From positions 1 to 21,948 of the forward strand of contig NWUY0300071759.1 of NCBI GenBank assembly GCA_004151065.3: a stretch of DNA of 21,948 nucleotides, given 5' to 3'. The notes below the pieces were generated by a model. That model was not told where the DNA came from, searched no databases, and saw only the letters and a list, made by a program, of their open reading frames with translations. Made by a program: the position numbers and the translations under genes. Shown in pieces: positions 8,792 through 17,560 of this stretch. Position 1 is the stretch's first letter. Each line of letters opens with the position of its first letter. This DNA comes from Larix sibirica. Lineage: Eukaryota > Streptophyta > Pinopsida > Pinales > Pinaceae.

Positions 8792-8884
8792 CCTGAACAC
8801 CAGTCTCCATTCCTCCCTTCCAGATTATCAAAGCTTCTCCAAACCCTAGCTCCATTTCGACGACTCCTTCCAATCTTCATGTAA

Positions 8885-9120
8885 ACCCCGAGCGACAATT
8901 GCCTTAGCATAACTATGACAACTAGTAATAAAAAAACATTTTGAAAAAGAGATAAAATTTGAAAGCACCTCTTACCTATGGAATGATGCAAGAGTTCAAG
9001 TTGCAAACCCTTAACTAGAATCTTATCCAAGATAATCTCTATACTTATTTACAACAAACACACTCCAACTATACCAATCCACAATGTTACGATGATATGT
9101 TAAACAAATACAAATTCTCC
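8885..9120. other. No recognisable gene or element
   Basis: AT-rich sequence with no coding pattern on either strand that I can support. It should be the target DNA of the second LINE. Confidence 0.5.
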
Positions 9121-9206
9121 AATTATAATAACATAAAACATCTTATACTCACCAAATTCTTTTAATTATAATAACATAAAACATCTTATACTCACCAAAT
9201 TCTTTT
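9121..9206. repeat. Perfect 43-bp tandem duplication
   Basis: The 43-base unit starting aattataataacataaaaca and ending accaaattctttt occurs at 9121-9163 and identically at 9164-9206. Perfect identity suggests a recent duplication. Confidence 0.95.
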
Positions 9207-9330
9207 TATTGAAATGCATGTTACAAAATAAACATCTTTATCTTTATGTAAAACATAAAAAGCAAGCATCCGACAAATTCACATATGCCGTCCCTTCCTT
9301 TGGGCGGTGGTGCTACACCTGCGACTTCTC

Positions 9331-9369
9331 TACCAACGCCAACGCCAACGGCAACGCCAACGCATACGC
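9331..9369. repeat. AACGCC hexanucleotide microsatellite
   Basis: Short array of aacgcc-type hexamers with a ggc variant, ending in cgcatacgc. It lies just upstream of a TATA-like motif, in a GC-rich island within AT-rich sequence. Confidence 0.8.
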
Positions 9370-9384
9370 AAGTGTTTAGTTTGA

Positions 9385-9394
9385 TATATAAATA
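9385..9394 (+). promoter_or_regulatory. Candidate TATA box of a host gene
   Basis: tatataaata is a good plant TATA match about 200 bases upstream of an ATG in strong context. If used, transcription would start near 9415-9425, giving a leader of roughly 170-180 bases with a short upstream reading frame at 9422-9502. Confidence 0.4.
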
Positions 9395-9592
9395 CCTTTT
9401 GGTTGTTTTTGTCTGTTGTATATGACCTCCCCACCATTCCCTTCGGACAACATATCTGTGCCGCTACTGGCCTTTTATCAGAAGCTCCCTGTTTTTCATT
9501 AGGGTTTGCGAATCCCGGACATTACCAGAAGCCAAAGACAGGGTTGGAATTCGTGGAATTCACAAGCTTGCAGATCTTGCTCAAATTCGACA

Positions 9593-9608
9593 ATGGAGGA
9601 CGACTGGG
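9593..9608 (+). CDS. Possible first coding exon of an unidentified host gene
   Basis: ATG at 9593-9595 has a strong context (A at -3, G at +4) and reads MEDDW plus one base. It runs straight into a consensus splice donor gtaagt at 9609-9614. The preceding 170 bases look like a plant leader (tagggtttgcg) under a TATA box at 9385-9394. No transposon homology is seen here. Sixteen coding bases are far too few to identify a product, and the downstream exon cannot be assigned with confidence. It may instead be a relic promoter or a chance arrangement. Confidence 0.3.
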
Positions 9609-9614
9609 GTAAGT

Positions 9615-10183
9615 GTCTCTTTACTGCGTATTTATTTTTTGCCTTCCGGTCTTCGTCTGATGTGCGGCGGCGGCCTTTAACCACAAAAATTCACAGAAAC
9701 CCAATGCTAAACATGATATTTTAGCTATGCTCACTATTTCAATTACCTGTGATTTACACTGCTACTGCATTGGGTCAATAATAAATAGCCAGAGACCTTA
9801 GAAAACACTGTGCCGCGAAGCCTAAACCTTTCAGAGTGATTGTCTCAGGTTTTGATCCTCTGACCTTCTTACAACCGCTTCTTGGTTTTACTAGCATTAG
9901 CTACATGCTAGATTTGTTAAGAAAATGCACATCAAAAGTCACCTCATCAAACCGGACTCTAGCATGTGGTTCAAGTGCAAGTTGTTCAAATTGCTACTCT
10001 ACCAAATTTTGTTTCATTTGTTTGTATCAGATTGAAGCTATTGTTAACATTATCTAGAGTTTCCCTGACACTAATTTATTTCTTATTGTTGGAATATTGC
10101 ATTTTTTATGGGCAAGTCCATCCAGGCTGTAATTCAGGTTTATTTTATGTTGTTAGATGTGAACGGATCATCCTGCTCACTCA
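9615..10183. other. Non-coding stretch, possibly intron
   Basis: No protein-like frame stands out. T-rich stretches followed by AG (for example tttgtatcag near 10030) resemble splice acceptors but do not open convincing exons. Confidence 0.35.
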
Positions 10184-10393
10184 TCATGCAGTGTCATGTA
10201 CCATAGCATATTGACACCCAATAAAGACATGCATGTCTTATGCAGGCATTGCGGGAGAGATTTTGTCATATTGGCTAGGCATTGCGGGAGAGATTTTGTC
10301 ATGCAGTGTCATGTACCATAGCATATTGACACCCAATAAAGACATGTATGTCTTATGCAGGCATTGCGGGAGAGATTTTGTCATATTGGCTAG
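10184..10393. repeat. Nested tandem duplication (115-bp unit containing a 33-bp subrepeat)
   Basis: The block starting tcatgcagtgtcatgtacc at 10184 recurs at 10299, a period of 115 bp, with one substitution seen (gcatgtc against tatgtc). Inside it, ggcattgcgggagagatttt occurs three times: near 10245, 10278 and 10360. The near identity suggests recent unequal exchange or slippage. Confidence 0.93.
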
Positions 10394-10810
10394 TCTTGAA
10401 CTTTGAACATGGAAGATACATTTTAAAACTTGAATTGGCCAAAATTAAGCAAAATACTTGATATGAATTTAAGAAAAATGCACTTGCAACCTATTCGACT
10501 ATAATTCTGAAGTGAAGCCTCTTGAGTGACTAAGAAAATAACCGTTCAAGATTCAAAACGGTCAAATCTATGTCACATGCTTTGCAAAATTTAAAACTTC
10601 ACTCAAGAAAATTAAAATTTGTAAAGTCACAATTTATCTGTGAATTACGCTTCGCTATAAGGACAGGCTTCAAGTATATCTGTGGGATGGGTTCAAATTT
10701 CAGGGAGTAACTAGGGACAGGGATGGCAGGGGGATAGTGTCATCTACATGAAATATGAAGGACACAAAAATTAAGATAACACACTCAAACTAATCACACA
10801 TGTGAATTCA
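10394..10810. other. No recognisable gene or element
   Basis: AT-rich sequence without a supported reading frame or repeat. It ends at the target site of the LTR element at 10816. Confidence 0.5.
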
Positions 10811-10889
10811 AATGTTGTTAAGATATAAGGCTACACATGTAATAAAGTTACTTAAGTGACTTTAGGTTAAATGTTAGGGTTTATGTATT

Positions 10890-11111
10890 NNNNNNNNNNN
10901 NNNNNNNNNNNNNNNNNNNNNNNNNNNNNNNNNNNNNNNNNNNNNNNNNNNNNNNNNNNNNNNNNNNNNNNNNNNNNNNNNNNNNNNNNNNNNNNNNNNN
11001 NNNNNNNNNNNNNNNNNNNNNNNNNNNNNNNNNNNNNNNNNNNNNNNNNNNNNNNNNNNNNNNNNNNNNNNNNNNNNNNNNNNNNNNNNNNNNNNNNNNN
11101 NNNNNNNNNNN
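10890..11111. other. Assembly gap (222 N)
   Basis: Run of N within the insertion in the 5' LTR; the true length is unknown. Confidence 1.
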
Positions 11112-11376
11112 TAGTTTAATGTTTTGGACCTTTTGGTCTTCTTACTTCAATTAAATTATCATTATAGAACTTATGCAAATGGCCTAGTTTGTAAACATAA
11201 GTCTCTGGTCATGTTGATAGGTGGTAGATAGCCTATTCATATCATAAAGTCAATGGCCTACCTCCTTATATGGTTTAAAGATTTGTATGTTTGTCACTGA
11301 TAGATGGTTGATGCTCGAATGCTTAACGATTAATCTACCATGGATGACATGTAGCATTCATCTACACAAATATTCA
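10890..11376. mobile_element. Unclassified insertion in the 5' LTR (partly unsequenced)
   Basis: The LTR sequence ggtttatgtatt (12 bp) is present on both sides, at 10878-10889 and 11377-11388, but only once in the 3' LTR. That is the mark of an insertion with a 12-bp target duplication. The first 222 bases of the insert are N (10890-11111); the rest (11112-11376) has no coding frame and no clear terminal motif. Class cannot be decided while one end is missing. Confidence 0.6.
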
Positions 11377-11541
11377 GGTTTATGTATTAGGGTTAGGGTT
11401 TTGGTCCCTTAGACTCTTTATAAGAGCGAGGACCTTCAATGTATCATTGTACCATACCATTTCTAAATAATATTGTTTTGTGTTATTGATATCATGTGTG
11501 TGATAATTAACCCGCTCTAGGGTTTTTCGGTTTTCGTAATA

Positions 11542-11556
11542 TGGTATTAGAGTGGG
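11542..11556 (+). other. Primer binding site, tRNA-iMet type
   Basis: tggtattagagtggg directly follows the 5' LTR and resembles the usual plant PBS TGGTATCAGAGC, with C-to-T changes. It would prime minus-strand DNA from initiator tRNA-Met. Confidence 0.8.
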
Positions 11557-11717
11557 AGTGAGCCTAGGTCACAAAAATTGATAGTGGACCCGCTGCTGCT
11601 ATAGTGAGCCGCCATCTGCCACCAAGGATGCCGCCAGTTACAAATGGATCGAATGGGAGATATTTCAGCCCAGCTGCAATTTCTGTTCAACCCGCTGATT
11701 TAATTAAGAAATAGGTA

Positions 11718-11900
11718 CCCATGATTTTTATGCAGCTGTTGGCAGTCGCTATCAGAGAACGCGAATAGAAGCTGCCCACGATTTTTATGCAGCTGCTGGT
11801 AGTCACTACCAAATGCAAATAGATATTGATTTTTATACAACTGCCATTTCTAACACGAAGCAGCCAGGAGCTGTCGAATTTAGAAGCTGTTGAATAAAAA
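11718..11900 (+). repeat. Direct repeats in the leader of the gag-only element
   Basis: A block beginning cccatgatttttatgcagct at 11718 recurs at 11775 (57 bp on) with a few changes, and a shorter third copy starts near 11828. The motif agctgcc recurs through 11900. The position between PBS and gag is where RNA packaging or dimerisation signals lie in LTR elements; such a role here is only a guess. Confidence 0.7.
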
Positions 11901-12155
11901 GAAGCTGCCATTTGATAAAAGGGGTACCATCGATCTAGCAGGAGCAGCCACAAATTCGTCAAAGAAGAGAATCATAGCCCGATTGCGTACAAGAGACCTC
12001 CATTCAACCATTTTTTCAGCCATCAAACGATCGGTACAGTCCATACAATCACATACAGTAGTAATTTTCCAGCAATTAATTTGTGTTATTTTGAGAATTT
12101 TTATTTTCCAGCAGTAATTATTTTTCGCAGCTGAAGAGATAAGATCTGATCAGCC

Positions 12156-12997
12156 ATGGAGATGCCATTAGAGAAATACTCTGGTTTCAACTTCTATATG
12201 TTGAAAGTGAAGATCCAGATGCAGTCAATGAATAAGAATATCTGGGGTATTGTCAAAGGACCGAAGCTAGCACCGAAGGATCCGAACAATTTAATAGAAT
12301 GGCACAACAAAGATGATAAGGCAAAAGCCATTATTGGCCTTGCCCTCTTAGACCCAGAGCTACATCGTGTAGATCTGGATAAATCTTCCAAAGATATATG
12401 GAACAATCTGAATAAATTGTTTGGGGCACAAGTGGTGAATGCAAAATTTTCCCTAAAATTACGGTTATTCAGCTTTAAGATGCCAGGGGAAGCCACCATG
12501 TCAAGCCACGTCAACAATCTAAGATCTGTTATCAGATAGCTTTCAAAAGTCAAGGTAGTAGTTGATGCGGAGGATGCCAAAGCTATCTCCTGAACAATTT
12601 GCCGTCTAAGTATAATAATGCTATCTTTACCCTAAGTCAGCTACCTTCACAAAGCCTGGACGCAATGCTTGCAACATTACTAGCAAAAGAAAAGAGAACT
12701 TCTACAAGTGAAACAAAAGGAGATACTTCACCAAAAATTGCATTCTATACAAGAAATTATCACTATAGATTAGAAAAAGACAAAGAAGAAATATATTGTC
12801 ACTATTGCAAGAAGCTGGGTCATACAACTTGGAACTGTAGACAACGAGCCTATGACGTTCTTAAGGGAAAGGCTAAAGACAAACAACATATAGCTAGTGC
12901 AGCTATGCTTGAAGAACCGCTTGATGCTGAGAGTGGTGAAGAAATTGTTGAAGAAAGGACCTTTCATGCATTTGTAGCAAGTGCTTTGAAGTCATGA
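12156..12997 (+). pseudogene. gag: Copia-type Gag with CCHC zinc knuckle, disrupted
   Basis: The frame starts at ATG 12156 (MEMPLEKYSGFNFYMLKVKI), about 280 codons in all, a usual Copia Gag length. The N-terminal part matches the plant Copia Gag pattern (UBN2/DUF4219-like): F..W or Y..MK..., then IWGIVKGP, KAKAIIGLALLDPEL, IWNNLNKLFG and LKLRLFSFKM. The C-terminal part carries LNNLPSKYNNAIFTL and a perfect zinc knuckle CHYCKKLGHTTWNC (about 12798-12839). Two lesions are seen: an in-frame TAG at 12537-12539, most likely from a CAG Gln codon, and a frameshift near 12586. The stop is TGA 12995-12997. Gag would form the particle that packages element RNA. Both lesions look late, so the gene may have been functional at insertion. 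No protease or pol follows. Confidence 0.88.
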
Positions 12998-13370
12998 AGG
13001 GCAGTTGCCTAGTTAGTTCAGTAGTTGTGGATCTAGGGAATAATCCCTCATTGGTTGAGACATGCATGTGGATTNATAGTCCACTAGTGAGGTTACGTGA
13101 CATGCATGTGGATCGTTGTCTAGTAATTGAGTTTGGGAGATTTGTGATTCAGGACTTCGGGGAAGTGGAGTTCGGGAACTTGGGAATTGAACTCAGAAAC
13201 TACACCTTTCCGAGGGTTATGAGGTAGCTTGATGGAGCTCAACCTGGTCCAAGAACTGTGTTCAAATAAGAAGCTTCTAAAGGATGTCTACTTGTGTTTA
13301 GTTTTCAATTTGTGTTTTCATTCAGTATATGTACTTGATTTCATTTTGTTATCTTTCAGTAATGTATGCT
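12998..13370 (+). other. Non-coding 3' internal region of the gag-only element
   Basis: No pol homology is found between gag and the PPT. A 15-bp direct repeat gacatgcatgtggat lies at 13059-13073 and 13099-13113, and a single ambiguous N at 13075 falls right after its first copy. The N may reflect collapsed alleles or copies. Confidence 0.6.
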
Positions 13371-13381
13371 TTATGGGGGGG
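13371..13381 (+). other. Polypurine tract of the gag-only element
   Basis: ttatggggggg ends directly at the TG of the 3' LTR, as expected for the plus-strand primer. Confidence 0.8.
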
Positions 13382-13610
13382 TGTTAAGATACAAGGCTAC
13401 ACACGTAATAAAGTCACTTAAGTGACTTTAGGTTTTATTTTAGGGTTTATGTATTAGGGTTAGCGTTTTGGTCCCTCAGACTCTTTATAAGAGCGAGGAC
13501 CCTCGATGTATTGTTCTACCATACCGTTTCTAAATAATATTGTTATGTGTGTTATTGATATGATGCGTTAGATAATTAACCAATTCTAGGGTTTCTCAGT
13601 TTTCCTAATA
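13382..13610 (+). repeat. 3' LTR of the gag-only element (229 bp)
   Basis: Starts TGTTAAGATACAAGG and ends CCTAATA, followed by the target duplication AATGT. A TATA-like tttataag is at 13484-13491. Both LTRs end TAATA rather than the usual ...CA. Confidence 0.9.
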
Positions 13611-13615
13611 AATGT

Positions 13616-15650
13616 TACTGAATATCACAAGTCATTATGAAAACACTAAAAATGGATGAACCATTGGTTTTCTTAGAAATATAGAAAATTAAAATACAAT
13701 AGTACATTGGATTGTAGAAGAAAGCCTCTACCATAAGCGATATTAATAAAACATATGTCATGATGATAATAGATGTTTTAATATATATCAAAGTGTTTGG
13801 TCTTCAACTTGGAGACACTCTTAAGGATTCTTGTGACTTGCTAGTCCCTACTTCATCATCATTGTTTTCCTTTGCCGTGCCATACAATGACATACCTACT
13901 AAGACCCCCCTTGCCTTTGTAGTAGGACCTTATTCATTCATTTTATATGCATCAACTACTTCTACATCCTAAAGAACTACTAGTCCCTTTAGATGCGTAA
14001 AAGCCAAATTGTAATGTCTAAAGTCATAAGTACTTGCTTATTTGCTCTCTTAGAGATAAGTTTGTTGCTATCAGACTATCAGTTGACTAAACAAAGTTAT
14101 ACGTGGACCAATTCCTCTTACAAGTTGGGTAACCAACAACCTATGCTAATAACTGCATAACCAATTATTGAATCTCTAGAGTTTTGTCACCATACATATT
14201 TAATTATTGAGTTCTTTTATGCAAGGGATAGTTTTTATTTGTCAATGTCCTTATTTGTTATAGGAAAATGGAAGTTTGCAAGGCTGGGATGCAAGCAATT
14301 ATGAGAAAGACCTAATCTTTACAATTGTACCATACAAGAAGCAAGACTCAACAACCAACCTACCCTATGGGTGACAACTTGGGCGATTGAAGTGAGTAAC
14401 AAAATCTTGAGAAGTTCCACTTGCATCCAAGGCCTATGTTTGATGTGATACAAACCAAGTTACGCAAAACAACCAAAGAAACACTGAATATGCCAACTAT
14501 AGATGGGGAGCATGACACCTAAGAAACGTTGCAAATATTGTTTTGAGGAATATTTTACCAAGGGTTTGGAAATACATTGACAAAAAATATTGAAAAATAT
14601 CAACAAGTATAATCTTGGAATTAAAAAAACTTGGAAGAACTTGGAAAAATCATCAACTTGAAAAGCTTGAAAAAATTTGGAAATATCAGGAGAAATCGAG
14701 GATATTTGCAATATTGCTCCCAAGCAGAAGAATGATAAATAGTTGCACTTGCACCTCTTAGGAAATAGGAGAATAATGAATATCTTCTAATAACCCCAAA
14801 AGGTAACAATATTAAAATTTTTTTTACATGTGTGTAATCGAGTGTGATTATTTTCAAATTTCTACATATACTAATTCTAGTCATTCCACATATAGGCCCC
14901 AGTTTTGGCCATCCTACCATTTACTTCTACAAGTGTTTATTGGAACACAACACTTGGATTTTCCTATTAATTACTGTGATTAACTAAGAAGAAAGCAATA
15001 CAATAAATGGTAGAAACAAACCCTATCACAAACCACTTTAAACAACAAGCAATAATGAGTAAACAACCATAGATGATTTCTCCTTCAAGATTGAGCAACA
15101 AGGAATGAATGCACCTTTGCAGAGGAGGTTGATGCAACTGATTGAAGGAACCCTCAAAATGTTGCCCATGTTATTTGGTGAAGTCACTATGTCAACTTCA
15201 CCAATCCATGTTTATATGAGGTGGTGTGGTAGGATTGTAAAGGAACAACATACACAAATCAAAAGCTTGACTTCTTTATAGTGTGGTGGGAGTCTCCTCA
15301 TCCTAGCAATGGAGTAACATGACTAAACAAAAGCTCATGAGATCCTTAGGATGATGTTGAAGAAACCTCAAATGTTAGCTTGAAGAGGAGCTAAGGCTAT
15401 GTGAATATGAAAGCAAGAATCTAATGGTGAAGATGTATGATCTTTCTTACTCCCATTTTTGCTAGCAAAAAATGATGAGGTCTCTTATTTTTATAAAACT
15501 GTTAGGATGGCATGATCCCGTAAAGTGCACACAATTTTTGGGTTGCAAGACAATGATGAGATCGTGCAACCTAAGTGGGGTGATTCGAACCCAAACATTG
15601 AAGGAAACTTGAAAAGCAAGGTAGGGTTTTGACTCGATCTAAGGAAGCAA
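13616..15650. other. Two kilobases with no recognisable gene
   Basis: Only short chance frames occur. The section 14560-14720 is a low-complexity run built on variants of cttggaa and gaaaaat. Some of this may be decayed LTR or UTR of the Gypsy remnant that begins at 15957, but no homology could be fixed. Confidence 0.5.
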
Positions 15651-15766
15651 TGCACAAGGAATCCATGGTGGCTACATGGATTTAAAAAAAAGGAGTGAGG
15701 TGTGGTAAACACACAAAGAATCCATGTTGGCACAAGGATCTAAGAAAAAGGAGCGAGGTTTGGATG
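15651..15766. repeat. Imperfect 59-bp tandem duplication
   Basis: Two copies of a block containing gaatccatg, a run of A and ggag.gaggt start near 15651 and 15710. They differ by several substitutions and small indels, so the duplication is old. Confidence 0.75.
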
Positions 15767-15956
15767 AAGCTATCAAAATAGCAAAAAGTAACTTGTAGCT
15801 TTAAAGGATTAAGATAGAAAATTGAACAAGTGTAAGGCCAAACAATGTAAGGATTGTGTGTCTTAGGCCACATGCAATGCTAGATACTACAAAAAAAGTA
15901 AGGTAAGGGGTGCAACAACATTAAGGTTGATACAGTTGCCCTACATCTCTCATACA

Positions 15957-16620
15957 TTATATGGATATCGATTGGATGCTCAACCCTTTGACAAGGATTC
16001 TTAATGAGGTCTTCCATATAAGCCTTAACATTCTTATGGGTAAGATCATGGAATACAAGGGTCTTGATATGCTGTTAGGTTGACTATATGTTTTTGAGAT
16101 TGAAGGGAATCGTGAATAACAAAAGGATTTTATGGGGTAGTGAAGGAAGTATTGTGCGATCATTAGGAACATTGTGATTTTGTTAACTCAAGAAGTCATC
16201 CACAAGGGACATCATTTCATAAACAATGTTGTGATCTACTATAATGTCAATGAAAGGTGGGAAATTATCTTTGGTGCAAGCCATATTAATCTCCCTGAAG
16301 TCAATGCAAGCATAGACGACACTAGTCTTCTTAATGACATGAACAATGTGTGATAATCATTTGGAAAAATCATTCGACTTTATGATATTTGTGTTTAAAA
16401 GTTTCCAAATTTATTGGTAAAGAAGGGTGGCAAGTTTAGCGAACATATGTTTTTGTTTTTAGAAAATGGCTTAGAGCTTGGGTTGAGGACAATATTATGC
16501 TGCACCATTGAAGGATCTATCCTTTCCATGTATGGATATTGCCAAGTGAAAACGTAAAAAAATTCAACAAGTAAAGCTTGATAATGTTCTTGTTTGTTGG
16601 GTGCGAGGGACGAGTTGTTT
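15957..16620 (-). pseudogene. Ty3/gypsy reverse transcriptase remnant, probably Tat/Ogre-like
   Basis: Read on the minus strand from about 16550, FAWQYPYMERIDPSMVQHNI and VLNPSSKPFSKNK match the segment before RT in Gypsy elements. VIKKTSVVYACIDFREINMA then matches the VKKK...VCVDFRDLNKA core. It is followed by CTKDNFPPFIDIIVDHN, YEMMSLVDDF, PFNLKN, VFHDLTHKNVKAYMEDLI and HPIDI. The catalytic Y-x-D-D box reads YMED. Several frames are needed, with stops where Tyr or Trp are expected. Homology ends near 15957, before the thumb region. RT would copy element RNA; this copy is far beyond function. The Tat/Ogre lineage is suggested by the spacing and the IDMIVD-like segment but needs a search. Confidence 0.75.
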
Positions 16621-16847
16621 TTTTAGCAAATTTAGGTTTGCTTATGTGCCAATGTTGATGTCAATAGTAAGTTCAATAACAATTGCATCACCATTGCCAA
16701 ATTGATCCAAGGAAGATTTAAGATTTGGATCTATGCGAGATGGAGGGACACTAGTAGCCTCACCATGAAAAACTCCCCTAGGTCGAAGGTTAAAAACAAT
16801 CCAAGTTTATGATGAAAGGGAGGAAGCTGCTCCTCATGGGCTTCGAG

Positions 16848-17036
16848 GAATTACAAAGAGCTTTATCATTTTCAAAGAAATCCAAAGATGTCTTTTGTAT
16901 CATGAGCACATGAAAGGTTCTCTTCCTATGTTGACTTGGACTAGAAGAGACAAAGTCTATTGTTTGCTCTCCTTTAGGTGAGGAATCATCTTCAAAAGGT
17001 AATGGAATACCACCCACTCGTTTAAAAGGAATGAAA
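16848..17036. repeat. Diverged direct repeat in the Gypsy remnant, copy 1
   Basis: Matches 17359-17553 over its whole length by eye at about three quarters of positions, for example ccaaagatgtcttttg and atcatcttcaaaaggtaatg. The offset is 511 bp. Confidence 0.85.
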
Positions 17037-17358
17037 GGTCTATGCTGTGTAGAAAGGGAGTGAGTGTGATGGTTGAAAGGAGATGGGCCTCTCTTTACTA
17101 CTTGGATTTTCCCTTCATGAAAGAATTGGACCTTTCCAAGAAGAATGGATTACCAAGAAGAATGTTACATGGCAAAGAATGTGATTCATAAAACTTAGGT
17201 AAGAAGTTCTTTCATCAAGATAATAGGAAAATGAATGAGACGTACAAGAGTGGTTTTTGATTTTTGAAGCCTTAACAAACCTGCCTATTTGGTTAAGCCA
17301 AGAGTTCAAGCCAAAGTTACAGGAATGTCAATACTTGTAGAACCTGGCAAGCTCTAAT

Positions 17359-17553
17359 GAATTACAAAAGGGATTCATCATGTTCAAAGCAATCCAAAGA
17401 TGTCTTTTGTCATGAGCATGAGAAAGTTTCTAATCATATATTGACTGGAACCATAAGAAACAAAGGTTATTGTTTACTGCTTTTTAGGAGGAGAGGGATC
17501 ATCTTCAAAAGGTAATGGAAGACCACCCACATGGACAAAAGGAACGAGAGGGC
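17359..17553. repeat. Diverged direct repeat in the Gypsy remnant, copy 2
   Basis: Partner of 16848-17036. Both copies encode the PLPFEDD peptide on the minus strand, so the repeat duplicates coding sequence of the element. Confidence 0.85.
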
Positions 17554-17560
17554 TAAGTTT

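Larger units (their letters stand above)
8105..8884 (-). mobile_element. 5' end of a second, related LINE interrupted by the first
   Basis: On the minus strand this stretch starts with G/A-rich sequence around 8884 containing GAGCTAGGGTTT. The leader hairpin follows about 100 bases in, as in the neighbouring LINE. It continues through a T-rich leader with poly-T runs to an ORF1-like start at 8398. It then breaks off at 8104, where the 6.4-kb LINE begins with its target duplication. LINE copies normally lose their 5' end, so a 3'-less copy is best explained by the later insertion. The alternative is one element with an internally duplicated leader. Confidence 0.55.
10816..11541 (+). repeat. 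5' LTR, split by an insertion and an assembly gap
   Basis: Bases 10816-10889 and 11389-11541 together match the 3' LTR; the DNA between is foreign. A TATA-like tttataag lies at 11417-11424. The LTR ends TAATA at 11541, directly against the primer binding site. Confidence 0.88.
10816..13610 (+). mobile_element. Complete, gag-only Copia-type LTR retrotransposon (non-autonomous)
   Basis: All structural hallmarks are present. There is a direct repeat AATGT at 10811-10815 and 13611-13615, a 5' LTR starting TGTTAAGAT, and a PBS at 11542. A ~600-bp leader, a Gag frame at 12156-12997, about 370 bp of non-pol sequence, a G-rich PPT at 13371-13381 and a 229-bp 3' LTR follow. No protease, integrase, RT or RNase H homology is visible, and there is no room for it: internal DNA is 1.84 kb. 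Two LTRs of about 227-229 bp (5' counted without its insertion) differ at roughly 12% of positions by eye, so insertion is not recent. This fits the idea of small plant elements that encode Gag only (TR-GAG type) and depend on a partner for pol. Confidence 0.88.
16790..17560 (-). pseudogene. Gypsy pol spacer upstream of RT, with internal duplication
   Basis: On the minus strand the stretch ending at 16790 reads GGIPLPFEDDSSPKGEQTID and then KALCNSSKPMRSSFLP. A diverged second version reading GGLPLPFEDDPS lies upstream near 17500-17530. Between them (about 17060-17340) translations such as LPGSTSIDIPVTLA and LPCNILLGNPFF look coding, but several stops and frames are involved. The latter resembles the LLGNPF/ILGRPF segment at the end of retroviral-type proteases, though no D-S/T-G active site could be found. 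The region sits where protease and linker should be in a Gypsy element, followed by RT. Confidence 0.5.

Noticed and set aside
10871-11119. Open frame across the N run
   Set aside because: It consists almost only of unknown residues from the assembly gap.
11384-11402. ttagggttaggg resembling telomeric repeat
   Set aside because: Only two units, inside an LTR, and the other LTR shows agggttagcg at the same place.
12194-12580. 128-codon minus-strand frame
   Set aside because: Antisense shadow of Gag; the plus strand carries the family pattern and leads to the zinc knuckle.
15491-15873. Overlapping minus-strand frames after the Gypsy RT
   Set aside because: They do not match the expected RT thumb or RNase H, and composition is not protein-like.
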